A DNA stretch of 63,262 bases from Bacteroidales bacterium (GCA_009777095.1 WRMN01000010.1:1-63262), one strand, 5' to 3'. Numbered from the stretch's first letter, positions 1 to 9,839 are shown. The notes: generated from the sequence alone by a model not told the origin. Numbers and translations are program-made.

Positions 1-25
1 AATTTCATAAAATTAAAATAAATAT

Positions 26-33
26 TACCTTTG
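26..33 (+). promoter_or_regulatory. Putative -7 promoter box
   Basis: TACCTTTG matches the Bacteroidetes sigma-ABfr -7 consensus TAnnTTTG exactly. Too little sequence lies upstream to judge the -33 box. Transcription would start near position 40 and run through the poly-C tract and the hairpin at 170-208 before the first gene, so it could drive the first operon or a short leader RNA. Confidence 0.45.
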
Positions 34-113
34 TGAAAATAAATTTAAAAATGGATTTTAAAGGTAAATATATAATAAAAAATTCACGTAACAGTGTGAT
101 AAACAGGTATTTA

Positions 114-125
114 CCCCCCCCCCCC
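114..125. repeat. Homopolymeric C12 tract
   Basis: Twelve consecutive C bases lie in an AT-rich leader about 150 bp before the first gene. Homopolymer tracts of this length are prone to slippage in bacteria. Being outside the coding region, a length change here could affect transcription or leader folding but not the reading frame. The exact count may also be affected by sequencing error. Confidence 0.7.
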
Positions 126-169
126 GAATTTTTTAAACTATCTCATAATCAATCAATTACAGGTTTTTC

Positions 170-214
170 GCCTGTTACACAAGCATTGAATATACTTGTG
201 TAACAGGCCTTTTC
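170..214 (+). terminator. Intrinsic terminator or attenuator hairpin
   Basis: A perfect 14-bp stem (170-183 with 195-208, arm GCCTGTTACACAAG) has an 11-nt loop and is followed by a T-rich stretch (CTTTTCGTTTTATT). It may end an upstream transcript that is outside the window. If the -7 box at 26-33 is real, it would instead act as an attenuator or the end of a small RNA of about 170 nt. Confidence 0.6.
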
Positions 215-277
215 GTTTTATTGCCTATAGCTAACAAATGAACCATAAATTTTAATAATCTAATAAAACTTTTGCTT

Positions 278-2092
278 ATGACAACTTTTATTTCTTTCCG
301 CAAGCCGATATTTTTAATCTGCGCTTGCCTCTACTTATTATCGGGCTTTTTGCAATCATGCAAAGAAGACGAATTGGTTCTTCAGAATCTGGTATTGGAG
401 ATGGAGGACGATATTAATGCATTTCCCGGTATTTCCGCTGCCGGCGAAACAAAAACGTTCGGTATTATTTGCAGTACCCAATGGACGGTTGAATCCAATA
501 AAAGTTGGTGTATTGTAAGTCCGACTGCGGGAACAGGCAATGGTAGCGTTACCGTTATCATTGAATCAACCGAGGAGCCTACTACACGTACAGCTTTTAT
601 TAAGGTAAAGGCTGCGAACCTTATTGGAGAAATTACCGTTACACAAGAGGGTACGGAATTAGGGGTATCTACCTCAGCCATTGCTAATGTGTCTGCGGGC
701 GGTACGGTTACCTCTTTCGATATTACAACAACTGCTGCCTGGACCATAACTTCATCGGCAACCTGGTGTTCGGTAATTCCTGAATCAGGAACAGGCGACA
801 GAAGCATTACCGTAATGGTGGAACCTACCACTGAAGCAGTAGAACGGTCGGCTACCTTAGTAATTGTTGCCGGCGCACATACCGACTATGTTACCGTTAC
901 ACAGGAGGGAGCAACGGTTGAACTTTCCACTAATCTTATTGAGGCAGTATCAGCAGGTACTACTACTACTGTTACTCTTACTGCCAATACTCCCTGGACG
1001 GCAAGCTCCAATCAAACCGGTTGGTGTCACGTAACGCCCTCATCGGGAAGTGGTAATGGTATTTTAACCATAACTGTTGACCCCAATACTTCGATAACTA
1101 CCCGCACTGCTACTATAACCGTAGTTGCAGGAGCGCTTTCCGGCATAATCACTGTTAATCAGGAAAGAATTTACAACCGCCTGAGCGACAGTTTGGCCTT
1201 AGTTGATATATATAACGCTGTTGGAATGGAAGATGCAACCACCGGAAAATGGGATTTGAATGCCCCCTTGCCTGTATCAGGAACCTCAACTGACTGGACA
1301 GGCGTACGTATAAATGCACAGGGCAGGGTTGACTCAATTGTGGTAGCGGCAAGCGTTATTCCTGCTACAGTAACCAACGCCTATCTTCCCGAAAGTATCG
1401 GTGATTTAACAGAGCTGAGATGGCTTGCCTGGGCGGGAAATGCTACCAGCAGGTTGACAGGACCTATTCCCGACGGTATAGGTAAATTAACCAAATTAAT
1501 CAGACTTACGCTGACCACGCATGCCTTTACCGGCTCTATTCCTGACGGCATCGGGAATTTAACGGAAATGATTAATATAAGTATGGCGAATAGCACAATA
1601 ACAGGTGCAGTTCCTGCTTCTATTGGCAATTTGACCAAATTAACGGATATAAACCTTAGTGGAACGGGTATAACTTCGCTTCCGATAGAAATGGGAAATT
1701 GTGTAAATATGGTAAATTTCATGTGTTTCGGTACACAACTTACAAGTTTGCCTGAAATATTCGGCAATTGGACTAAGATAGGAACCATAATGCTTAACGG
1801 TACTTCGAGTCTAACAGGACCGCTTCCTGCTTCAATGGGTTCTCTTACACATGCTTTTACAAGCGTTTTTATGTATAATTGTAGCTTCACAGGTACTATT
1901 CCTGCCTCATGGGCGAACTTAAACTGTAATACGCTTCGTATTGAAGGAAATAAATTAAGCGGTGAAATTCCTGCGGAAGTAAAGACTTGCCCTAAATGGG
2001 CATCATGGTTTGCTTTGCCTGCTGCTACCCCAAATGTAGGCGCTTATATCTGTCCGCAACAAGCCGGATTTGGATTTACTAATTGTAACTAA
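278..2092 (+). CDS. Lipoprotein with three BACON domains and leucine-rich repeats
   Basis: This is a predicted surface lipoprotein of about 604 residues. The ATG at 278 is preferred over the in-frame TTG at 272 because it starts a normal signal peptide that ends at a lipobox-like LQSC (Cys28). Three BACON-type beta-sandwich repeats follow (about residues 46-125, 128-210 and 214-295), each with the recurring pattern W-x-C-x-V-x-P-x-S/T-G-x-G and ending in VTQEG or VNQE. The C-terminal part (about 340-575) carries leucine-rich repeats with IPxxIGNLT-like units. BACON domains are commonly linked to binding of carbohydrate or mucin; LRRs bind proteins. The gene is 9 bp before the TonB-dependent receptor, so it is probably the first gene of that operon and could be a surface ligand-binding component. 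Function beyond binding is not visible. Confidence 0.85.
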   Translation: MTTFISFRKPIFLICACLYLLSGFLQSCKEDELVLQNLVLEMEDDINAFPGISAAGETKTFGIICSTQWTVESNKSWCIVSPTAGTGNGSVTVIIESTEEPTTRTAFIKVKAANLIGEITVTQEGTELGVSTSAIANVSAGGTVTSFDITTTAAWTITSSATWCSVIPESGTGDRSITVMVEPTTEAVERSATLVIVAGAHTDYVTVTQEGATVELSTNLIEAVSAGTTTTVTLTANTPWTASSNQTGWCHVTPSSGSGNGILTITVDPNTSITTRTATITVVAGALSGIITVNQERIYNRLSDSLALVDIYNAVGMEDATTGKWDLNAPLPVSGTSTDWTGVRINAQGRVDSIVVAASVIPATVTNAYLPESIGDLTELRWLAWAGNATSRLTGPIPDGIGKLTKLIRLTLTTHAFTGSIPDGIGNLTEMINISMANSTITGAVPASIGNLTKLTDINLSGTGITSLPIEMGNCVNMVNFMCFGTQLTSLPEIFGNWTKIGTIMLNGTSSLTGPLPASMGSLTHAFTSVFMYNCSFTGTIPASWANLNCNTLRIEGNKLSGEIPAEVKTCPKWASWFALPAATPNVGAYICPQQAGFGFTNCN

Positions 2093-2101
2093 TTCCGTAT
2101 C

Positions 2102-5011
2102 ATGGTGAAAAAACTACTACTATTAATAATAATTGTCCTGCACTGCCTACCCGCAGTGCAGGCGCAGGTAGCCTCCCGCGTGTCAATAGACGGGCAGGTA
2201 AAGGACGCCGATACGGAAAAAGCCGTACCAATGGCCACAGTGGTGATTAAGGAGATGGGGCGTTGGGCTGTAACCGACCATGACGGAAATTTCAGTATTA
2301 CAGGCATTCCGGCCGGCAGCTATACCATGGAAATATCGCTGCTGGGCTATGAAACGGCAGAGTTTGCCGTAAACCTGATGAATGATATTACGGACGGGCA
2401 GTGGCTTGTCCGAGAATCAAGCCTGAAATTAGATGAAGTGGTGATGATTGCTACCAGCGGAAAATCCGGCACTTCCTCGCGGATTGAGCAACAGGCCTTG
2501 GAGCACATTCAGCCTTCGAGCATCAAAGACGTATTGCAATTATTGCCCGGACGCCTTACGGAAAATCCTTCCTTGAACGCAATCAACCGATTGACCATAC
2601 GTGAAATACGCACATCAGATGTAACCAATGCCATGGGAGTAGCCCTGATAGTTGACGGCGCAGGCATATCCAACGACGCCAACATGCAGGTGTTGAAAGC
2701 GGGCGATGGAGCTACTGATAACGCTACTGCCGGCACGGGGATTGATGCCCGACAGATGTCAACCGACAATATTGAATCTATTGAGGTGGTTCGCGGAATT
2801 GCTTCTGCCGAATATGGCGATATGACTTCCGGTGCGATTATCGTGAAAACCAAAGCCGGCGTTGCCCCATGGGCAGTACGCTTTAAAACCGACCCGTCTT
2901 TAAAACAAATTGCCTTAGGAAAGGGATTTGGACTTGGAAGTAATGCAGGCGCTTTGAACTTTGGCCTTGATTATGCGCTTGCGCAAAAAGACCCGCGAAC
3001 GCCTGCCGAAGCCTACGACCGTATTAATGCCTCGGTAGCTTATTCGAACAACTTTAACAAGCTCAGCTTTAATGCAAAATTAACGGCTAATTATTCGAAC
3101 TCTTCAACGAAAAGCGACCCTGATAATTTAGCGGACAATATCGCCACTGAGCGGAACACAGGCGTGGATATGAATATCAACGGCCGTTGGACCATTGCCA
3201 AACCCTGGATAACCAATTTGGAATACGTAATAGCAGGAAGCATTGCAGAACAGTATTCGCGGGATAAAAGATTCCGTACGCCCGGGCGTACACCCATGTC
3301 AACCGCGCTTTCCTCAGGCGAAAACGTGGGTTTCTTTACCGTACCGCAATACTACTCGGATATAAGAGTGGAAGGGGCGCCGATAAAAATGCAGACTAAA
3401 TTAGTGGCTAATTTATACGGTAAATACGGTAATGTTCTTAATAAGGTATTGATGGGCGTGGAATTTACTACGCAGGGAAACAACGGCAAGGGGAAAAGTT
3501 TCGACGCCTACTGCCCGCCGGATCCGAACAGCAATAACGCTTTGCGCGACCGTTCCTACAAAGATGTTCCTTTTTTAAGCCGTCTTACTTTTTTTGCCGA
3601 AGATAAATTAACCCTCCCTATCGGGCCTACGAGTTTGGAAATGGTAGCTGGCGTTCGCATTAACAGCATTTTGCCGAGCGATAAATTCTCAATGAGCGAA
3701 TTAACAGCCATAGAGCCGCGTTTCGATATGCGCTACCTTATCCTGAAACAACACGCATGGTTCAAGGAATTGGCCATACGCGGCGGCTGGGGCGTCTTTT
3801 ACAAAATGCCTTCCATGATTCATCTCTTCCCCGAACCTGCTTATTTAGACAGGGTGTCTTATTCCTACAATGATATTACTGACAATGGCTATGCGCTAAA
3901 CGTATTTACCACTAAACGCATAGACAAAACCAGCAATCCTGATTTGAAATTGCAGAGAAGCGAAAAATTAGAGCTGGGCCTCGATTTTTCTGTTGGAAAA
4001 GTATTCGGCGATGTGGTATTCTTCCGTGAAAAGCTGACTAACGGATATGGTTTTTCGACCTTTCATGAGCCTTTCTACTATACCCGCTACGGCTATAGGC
4101 TGGTTAATGATAGTCCCACAATAGTACCCGTGCCCGGAGGACAACAACCGGTTTATTATATTTACGACAATAACGGCGTTATAACAAGAGATGTCTTTGT
4201 TAATGGCCAGCCCCTGCCTAAAATACAGGATACCACCTTTGTCAGTTATTCCACGCCGCAAAACGGCGTAAGGCAAACCAAATGGGGTATAGAATACGTT
4301 GTGAATCTGGGAACCATAAGAGCTTTAAATACCTCTATAAATGTAAACGGCGCTTATATCAATATCCGCCGTGAAAACACAGCCCTTACTTCGCTATTTC
4401 CAAGTGCTACAACTTTAGGAAGGTTCTATCCCTTTGTGGCTATTTATGCGGGAAATGCCGGTGTTTCAAATGGTTCTATTGACGAGAAATTGAATACCAA
4501 TCTGAACTTTATTACCCATATTCCTAAAATCCGCATGGTGGTTACCTTGGGCGTAGAAATGGTCTTTATCGACCGTTCGCGCAATATCAGCGAGTACGAT
4601 GGCGAAATTCTTGCCTACTTTCTTGACGAAAACGGAATAAAACATACCGGTAAGGAAGTCTATCTCAATACGCAATATACCAAAAGCGTGGATCCTGTAT
4701 ATGTGATGGATAAATACGGCAAACGCTGGACTTATGAGGAAATTCGGGAGTTATATCCTAATTTTGATTTTTCGGAACGATTAACGCAGGACTCCAATCT
4801 TAATACAACTTATTTGCGGCAAGGTTTTCCCTTCTACGGTCTGTTGAATTTGCGGGTTACCAAAGAAATCAGCAATATAGCCACCGTCTCGTTCTATGCT
4901 AATAACTTTGTAAATATTCTGGGACGGGTAAGGAATGATGTTACAGGCTACCTTCAGGATAGAAATTCAGCACAATTGTATTTTGGAGCCGAAGTAAAAC
5001 TTACCTTTTAA
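2102..5011 (+). CDS. TonB-dependent outer-membrane receptor
   Basis: A 969-residue TonB-dependent transporter. It has a cleavable signal peptide ending AVQAQ, an N-terminal carboxypeptidase-regulatory-like beta-sandwich (about residues 27-105, with the typical TDHDGNFSITGIPAGSY stretch), a plug domain (about 115-250, with IESIEVVRGIASAEYGDMTSGAIIVKT) and a large beta-barrel that ends in aromatic-rich strands and a terminal Phe. It differs from SusC in plug details and has no SusD partner. Its downstream partners are a DUF4876-type lipoprotein, a DUF6850-type barrel and a polyferredoxin protein. This points to uptake of a metal, metal complex or cofactor rather than a glycan, but that is inference and the substrate is unknown. 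Confidence 0.9.
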   Translation: MVKKLLLLIIIVLHCLPAVQAQVASRVSIDGQVKDADTEKAVPMATVVIKEMGRWAVTDHDGNFSITGIPAGSYTMEISLLGYETAEFAVNLMNDITDGQWLVRESSLKLDEVVMIATSGKSGTSSRIEQQALEHIQPSSIKDVLQLLPGRLTENPSLNAINRLTIREIRTSDVTNAMGVALIVDGAGISNDANMQVLKAGDGATDNATAGTGIDARQMSTDNIESIEVVRGIASAEYGDMTSGAIIVKTKAGVAPWAVRFKTDPSLKQIALGKGFGLGSNAGALNFGLDYALAQKDPRTPAEAYDRINASVAYSNNFNKLSFNAKLTANYSNSSTKSDPDNLADNIATERNTGVDMNINGRWTIAKPWITNLEYVIAGSIAEQYSRDKRFRTPGRTPMSTALSSGENVGFFTVPQYYSDIRVEGAPIKMQTKLVANLYGKYGNVLNKVLMGVEFTTQGNNGKGKSFDAYCPPDPNSNNALRDRSYKDVPFLSRLTFFAEDKLTLPIGPTSLEMVAGVRINSILPSDKFSMSELTAIEPRFDMRYLILKQHAWFKELAIRGGWGVFYKMPSMIHLFPEPAYLDRVSYSYNDITDNGYALNVFTTKRIDKTSNPDLKLQRSEKLELGLDFSVGKVFGDVVFFREKLTNGYGFSTFHEPFYYTRYGYRLVNDSPTIVPVPGGQQPVYYIYDNNGVITRDVFVNGQPLPKIQDTTFVSYSTPQNGVRQTKWGIEYVVNLGTIRALNTSINVNGAYINIRRENTALTSLFPSATTLGRFYPFVAIYAGNAGVSNGSIDEKLNTNLNFITHIPKIRMVVTLGVEMVFIDRSRNISEYDGEILAYFLDENGIKHTGKEVYLNTQYTKSVDPVYVMDKYGKRWTYEEIRELYPNFDFSERLTQDSNLNTTYLRQGFPFYGLLNLRVTKEISNIATVSFYANNFVNILGRVRNDVTGYLQDRNSAQLYFGAEVKLTF

Positions 5012-5021
5012 ATTTATAGAC

Positions 5022-6203
5022 ATGAAAAAGATTCTTTTTTTACTTATTTATACTTTGCTTTGGGGCAGTTGCCTCAACGAAGATCAAGCAAGCAGTGTAT
5101 TCACTTTTAAAATAATAGCTGCATTACCTGAAGATTTTACTTTAGATGTTGATATGACAAAGATAAGCGTACGGATACAAAGTAGGGAAAAGCCTGTTAC
5201 TTATCAACAATTTTTGGAGGAAGACGGAACAGCCCTCTTTACAGTAGAACCCGGTCGCTATAGCGCCACCATCTCCTCGCGCACCCCTGATGGAATATTT
5301 AATGGCTTGGAAAGTGAATTTTTATTGACTACTTACGGTGTTGTCGGTGCTGATAAAAGCGATGTGTCAAATTCACTGACGATAAATTTGGAAGTTGCCG
5401 CCCCCGGAGGTCTTATTTTCAGGGAAATATATTATGTAGGCAGTCAAACGCAATTAGGCTCAAACTATTCGAGAGATATCTATGTAGAATTATACAATAA
5501 TACGGACCAAGATATCCTGCTTGATTCCCTGTGCTTCGGAGCAATTTATCCTGCCAATGGCATCTCCAGCACTTTTAACTGGGTAGGCATGGATACCATT
5601 GCTATATTTCAGATGTTGTGGATGTTCCCCGGCACCGGGCAGGACTATCCCTTAGGGCCGGGCGAAAGCGCCGTAATTGCACAAAACGCTATTGACCACA
5701 CCGGCCTTTGTACCTCAAATCTTAATTTATCAAAAGCGCATTTCGGCATCTACGACCCTCTTTTAACCGGCCACGAAAAACACCCCGATGTGCCTGCTAT
5801 GATACGAATTGTCGATGGGCAGGGAAGCGCTTATTCCCTTTCCGTAAATAGTCCGGCAGTAGTGGTATTCCGTCCGGCGATGGGCGTAAGAGCCTATTTG
5901 AATGACGAGGACAAATGGCTGCGCTACCAACCCGGTTCAACAAGCGGAACGCGGTATTGGCATATTGCCAAATCATGGATTCTCGACGGCGTGGACTGCT
6001 CTAACGGACCTACCATAAATGTTAAACGTTTCCCCGTTTCCGTTGACGCCGGATTTGCCTACACCGTAGGTTCTTATAGCGGTCGGTGCGTAAGGCGAAA
6101 GGTAGAAGAAGTACTCCCCGATAGAATTGTTTATCAGGATACCAATAATTCTTCGGAGGATTTTGAAATGACTGTAATTCCATCACCTCGGTTAAGACCC
6201 TAA
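5022..6203 (+). CDS. DUF4876-type lipoprotein
   Basis: A 393-residue predicted lipoprotein. The signal peptide ends at LWGSC (Cys17). An N-terminal beta-rich region (about 25-125) is followed by a larger domain with the stretch LIFREIYYVGSQT and DIYVELYNNTDQDILLDSL, which I recognise as the pattern of DUF4876 proteins found next to TonB-dependent receptors in Bacteroidales. Molecular function of the family is not known to me. It lies 10 bp after the receptor and 7 bp before the next gene's start, so the three are almost certainly co-transcribed. By position it may be the surface-exposed binding partner of the receptor, as SusD is for SusC. Confidence 0.75.
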   Translation: MKKILFLLIYTLLWGSCLNEDQASSVFTFKIIAALPEDFTLDVDMTKISVRIQSREKPVTYQQFLEEDGTALFTVEPGRYSATISSRTPDGIFNGLESEFLLTTYGVVGADKSDVSNSLTINLEVAAPGGLIFREIYYVGSQTQLGSNYSRDIYVELYNNTDQDILLDSLCFGAIYPANGISSTFNWVGMDTIAIFQMLWMFPGTGQDYPLGPGESAVIAQNAIDHTGLCTSNLNLSKAHFGIYDPLLTGHEKHPDVPAMIRIVDGQGSAYSLSVNSPAVVVFRPAMGVRAYLNDEDKWLRYQPGSTSGTRYWHIAKSWILDGVDCSNGPTINVKRFPVSVDAGFAYTVGSYSGRCVRRKVEEVLPDRIVYQDTNNSSEDFEMTVIPSPRLRP

Positions 6204-6210
6204 AGTGAAA

Positions 6211-7845
6211 ATGATTATGACAACAACAATGAAAAAATATATCACAGGGGTATTGGCATTGCTAAGCTGCTCTTTGTTATTTGCACAGGAACCGACTCAG
6301 GAGGCGGTAGTTCCTTCTTTAAAGAATTACTATACTTATGACTATTTGCTCCGAAGCAACTTCTGGCTGCAGGGCAACAACGCAGCCGGATTAGTATTTA
6401 ACGACAAGGCTTTAGAACTGGCAGACGCATATTCCCAAATTGATGGAACAATCGCTTACAATGATGGGCCTTTTCGGAATATTTATACATCGGAATCCGA
6501 ACAGCAATATAAACTGAATGCCTTATCATACCTGAAATTTGATAAGATTTACCTCTACGGGAATTTCACTTACGATTATAATTTCAGGAAAGAGGTGAAA
6601 TGGAACGGACTGCTATATCCCACGAGTTCGCCTTTTATGTTGGCCGATTCTATACCCGGAAATCAGGCCATAGAGCGCTTTTCCTTTGATGCAGGCATAG
6701 CGCTGCCAATCAATAAATACTTCTCGGCAGGCGTATATATGGACTATACGGTAGCAAGCGCTGCCAAACAAAAAGATTTGCGCAATAAAAATACCTATAT
6801 GAATTTACTGCTTCGCCCGGGTATTAACTTCCGCTCCCCTCACTGGAACCTTGGCGCCAGTTTCACTTTCGAGCGGACAACTGAAAAAATCGAGTACTCG
6901 CAATATGAATCCGGCACGGCGAAAAGTATTTTTTCCCTTTCCGGTTTATGGTTTTATACCTATGATACATTCTCGTCGAGCGAAAACCGCCGAAAACTTG
7001 ACGACAGGATAGGAGGTAGTTTTCAGGTAGAATTTATTACCGGCGATTTTAAGTATTACAGCGAGTTTTCAGGCTTTTACCGCGAAGGTACTTTCTCGGA
7101 AACAGGCTACAATAACCAGCAATACGGAGATACGGAAGCAGCCGCTTTCCGCTATGACGGAAAGATATCCTACGCCAATCAGTTCTATTTGACAGGATAT
7201 ATAGATGTTTCTACTATGTTGGGTTATAAGGTAATCCAACGCTCGGAAAGAGACCCCAATGCAGGGGTTAGTATATGGATAACTTATGACAGGGCGAATA
7301 TATATGTGCAAAACAAAACGGAATACGGCTTAGCCTATACCCGCGCAAAACCGCGTACCGAGTATAATAATTCTTATGATTTCACTATCGGAATGAAAGG
7401 ATATAATATGGAAAGCGCTTTCAAACTGTATCCCCTGAAGTATGTCCAAAGAGTGGAATATAGGGAGGCTTACCTGATGTTTAACGAGAATTTTTCATGG
7501 AAATCGGGCATGTTGGATATTAATCCGGGTCTTGCCTACGGAATGGGAAGCGGAACAATGAACGATAGGAAGATTATGAATACAATGGCTGCCACAGAAG
7601 TGGACGAATTTATATCCGCTCTGCAAACTTGGCAATTAGAACCTGAATTAGCTGCCGAATTTGCTTTCATGACCTCCGACCGTTTAAATATGGGAGTACA
7701 TTGCCGCTACACTTATTTTTTAAGCAAAAGCAAAGGCTACAATTTATACGGCGATTTCCGCTATAACTACGTCCGCGCCCTGAGCGATTTGTTAAAAGAT
7801 AAGCACCGCAGTTACTTTTCGCTAACGGTAGGATTTTCTTTTTAA
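6211..7845 (+). CDS. DUF6850-type outer-membrane beta-barrel protein
   Basis: A protein of about 544 residues that starts with a signal peptide (MKKYITGVLALL, cleavage near LLFAQ). The start is ambiguous: GTG at 6205 and ATGs at 6211, 6217 and 6229 are all in frame, and 6229 gives the most compact signal peptide. The rest is a long series of amphipathic aromatic-rich strands ending in FSLTVGFSF, the usual C-terminal signature of an outer-membrane barrel. The early LQGNNAAGLVFND motif fits the DUF6850 family. It sits between the DUF4876-type lipoprotein and the polyferredoxin gene, with only 24 bp to the latter. Role unknown; probably the outer-membrane part of the same uptake system. Confidence 0.75.
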   Translation: MIMTTTMKKYITGVLALLSCSLLFAQEPTQEAVVPSLKNYYTYDYLLRSNFWLQGNNAAGLVFNDKALELADAYSQIDGTIAYNDGPFRNIYTSESEQQYKLNALSYLKFDKIYLYGNFTYDYNFRKEVKWNGLLYPTSSPFMLADSIPGNQAIERFSFDAGIALPINKYFSAGVYMDYTVASAAKQKDLRNKNTYMNLLLRPGINFRSPHWNLGASFTFERTTEKIEYSQYESGTAKSIFSLSGLWFYTYDTFSSSENRRKLDDRIGGSFQVEFITGDFKYYSEFSGFYREGTFSETGYNNQQYGDTEAAAFRYDGKISYANQFYLTGYIDVSTMLGYKVIQRSERDPNAGVSIWITYDRANIYVQNKTEYGLAYTRAKPRTEYNNSYDFTIGMKGYNMESAFKLYPLKYVQRVEYREAYLMFNENFSWKSGMLDINPGLAYGMGSGTMNDRKIMNTMAATEVDEFISALQTWQLEPELAAEFAFMTSDRLNMGVHCRYTYFLSKSKGYNLYGDFRYNYVRALSDLLKDKHRSYFSLTVGFSF

Positions 7846-7869
7846 ATCTTGAACTTTAAATACATACAG

Positions 7870-9810
7870 ATGAAAAAAATCAATAATTTTTGGAAAAATC
7901 TATTACAATGGGGCGTCATCGCCGCTATTCTTACCTTTATAATTACAGGCCTGATTACAGGTAATAAAGCCGATGTTGAAGCCTACTGTCCCTTCGGCGG
8001 ATTGCAGGCTTTCTCTACCTATCTTGTAAACGGTACGCTGGCTTGCAGCATGTCAATGGTACAGATTATGATAGGCATTGTGCTGGCGGTTGGCGTTATT
8101 TTATTCAGCAAACTTTTTTGCGGTTATCTTTGTCCGCTCGGTACGCTGAGCGAGGCTATGGGAAAGCTGCGCAAGAAAATAAAAATTAAAGAAATCGTTA
8201 TTCCATCAGGAAGTATTGCCGATAAAGCCTTGCGTATTATCAAATATGCCCTGTTATTTATCGTCTTTTATTTTACCTTGAGCAGCAGTGAACTGTTCTG
8301 TAAAAATTTCGACCCATACTACGCCATGGCTACCGGCTTCAAAGGTGAAATTACCGCGTGGATGTCGCTGACAACTGTTATACTGCTATTCTGCGGAAGT
8401 TTTTTTATCAGTATGTTTTGGTGTCGCTATATCTGTCCGCTGGGCGCCATCAGCCATATTTTTAAATTTACGCTGTGGTTCGTAGCTTTCATACTTCTGT
8501 TTGTCCTCCTCGGCTTTCTGGGGCTTCATATTCCCTTGACATGGATATTGGCTATTGCCTGCATCACTTTCTATGGTTTGGAAATTATAGTCGGAAAAAC
8601 GAAGTACCTACCTGTGTTGAACATCACACGCGACACGAAAACTTGCAACAATTGCGGTATCTGTGCAAAAAAATGCCCTTATCGTATTGATGTTGATAAG
8701 TTGGAAGTTGTACGCCATATTGACTGTACGCTTTGCGGCGAATGTATCAATAGTTGTGCGCAAAAATCCTTACAGGTTAACCGCAGCAAAAAATTCAGAT
8801 GGTTTCCGACTATTATTGTGCTTGTACTCTTTGCAGCGGCCTTATGGCTCGGTGGCAACTGGGAATTAGCAACTATTGATGAACGTTGGGGCGAATTGCC
8901 GACTGATGCTCAATTGGAAACAGTTGAAATGAGTGGATTGCGTTCGGTGAAATGTTATGGCAGTTCCAAGGCTTTCTCGGCTCAAATGCAAAAAGTAAGT
9001 GGCGTGTATGGCGTTGCTACCTACGTTCGTGCGCACAGGGTGAAAATTTACTATAACCCCGCCGAAACGAATGAGGATAATATTGCAACTGCCGTATTTA
9101 CTCCGTTTGTTTCAAAATTGAATGCGCTGCCTGCTGATATTTCTGTATTAAACATTGTAACGCTTGGCGTTGATAAATTGTTCGACAGAATGGACGCCAA
9201 TTATTTGGGGCAATTATTCCGTCAGCACGAGGGCTTTTACGGCATAGAAACCGAATATGCCTGCCCTGTTATTGTACGGCTTTACGTTGACCCAAATACT
9301 GATGTAAGTGAAAAGAGACTGCGTACTATTGTAGAGCGTAAAATATTGCTTATGCCTACACATGGCGGCGGCGAAACTACAATCAAATGTAATTACCAAT
9401 TAGTAACTCTTGATGCCGCTATTGGAACCGTTTCCCGCGAATTATTCGTGCAACAGTTTTTCAGAGGAGTTTCCTATCCTTATAAGAAAAATATGGAAAA
9501 ACATGAAGGAGAACCTACCGGCATCTATGAACTGACTTATCCGGGTTTGGAAAAACCGATTGTAACACGCGCATTGCCCTTCTTGTCGAACCATTTGTCG
9601 CAGAAATCGGGTATATTAAAATTTGAAACGGTGCTGAATGAAGAAGAAGAAGCCGTGATACAGATTACCTTTGTCAAAGGAGTAGCAGATGCCGATAAAA
9701 TCTGGGAATACCTGACAGCGCCGAAATGGCATATCCGTAAGTCCGATGGAACGGAAGAAGATCAGGATCCGAAATTAGTATTTGAAACAGAAGGGAAAGT
9801 GATTGAATAG
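7870..9810 (+). CDS. Polyferredoxin membrane protein (NapH/CcoG-like) with three HMA-like domains
   Basis: A 646-residue inner-membrane iron-sulfur protein. The ATG at 7870 is chosen because the earlier in-frame TTG adds no recognisable sequence. The N-terminal half has about six membrane segments and two NapH/NosR/CcoG-type motifs (CGYLCPLG, Cys84-88; CRYICPLG, Cys185-189), followed by two classical [4Fe-4S] motifs (CNNCGICAKKCP and CTLCGECINSC, about 259-296). After a further membrane segment (about 311-328) come three repeats resembling ferredoxin-like heavy-metal-associated (HMA) folds (about 353-417, 428-490 and 553-617), none with the metal-binding CxxC. Family members pass electrons from the cytoplasm or quinol to a periplasmic acceptor; CcoG reduces copper. 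With its neighbours it may reduce an imported metal, which is inference. Confidence 0.8.
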   Translation: MKKINNFWKNLLQWGVIAAILTFIITGLITGNKADVEAYCPFGGLQAFSTYLVNGTLACSMSMVQIMIGIVLAVGVILFSKLFCGYLCPLGTLSEAMGKLRKKIKIKEIVIPSGSIADKALRIIKYALLFIVFYFTLSSSELFCKNFDPYYAMATGFKGEITAWMSLTTVILLFCGSFFISMFWCRYICPLGAISHIFKFTLWFVAFILLFVLLGFLGLHIPLTWILAIACITFYGLEIIVGKTKYLPVLNITRDTKTCNNCGICAKKCPYRIDVDKLEVVRHIDCTLCGECINSCAQKSLQVNRSKKFRWFPTIIVLVLFAAALWLGGNWELATIDERWGELPTDAQLETVEMSGLRSVKCYGSSKAFSAQMQKVSGVYGVATYVRAHRVKIYYNPAETNEDNIATAVFTPFVSKLNALPADISVLNIVTLGVDKLFDRMDANYLGQLFRQHEGFYGIETEYACPVIVRLYVDPNTDVSEKRLRTIVERKILLMPTHGGGETTIKCNYQLVTLDAAIGTVSRELFVQQFFRGVSYPYKKNMEKHEGEPTGIYELTYPGLEKPIVTRALPFLSNHLSQKSGILKFETVLNEEEEAVIQITFVKGVADADKIWEYLTAPKWHIRKSDGTEEDQDPKLVFETEGKVIE

Positions 9811-9839
9811 ATGAATTAAGAAGAAGATGGGGGAAAATA

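Noticed and set aside
382-831. Long minus-strand frames inside the BACON gene
   Set aside because: They lie opposite a gene with clear domains and a signal peptide, and have no recognisable sequence of their own.
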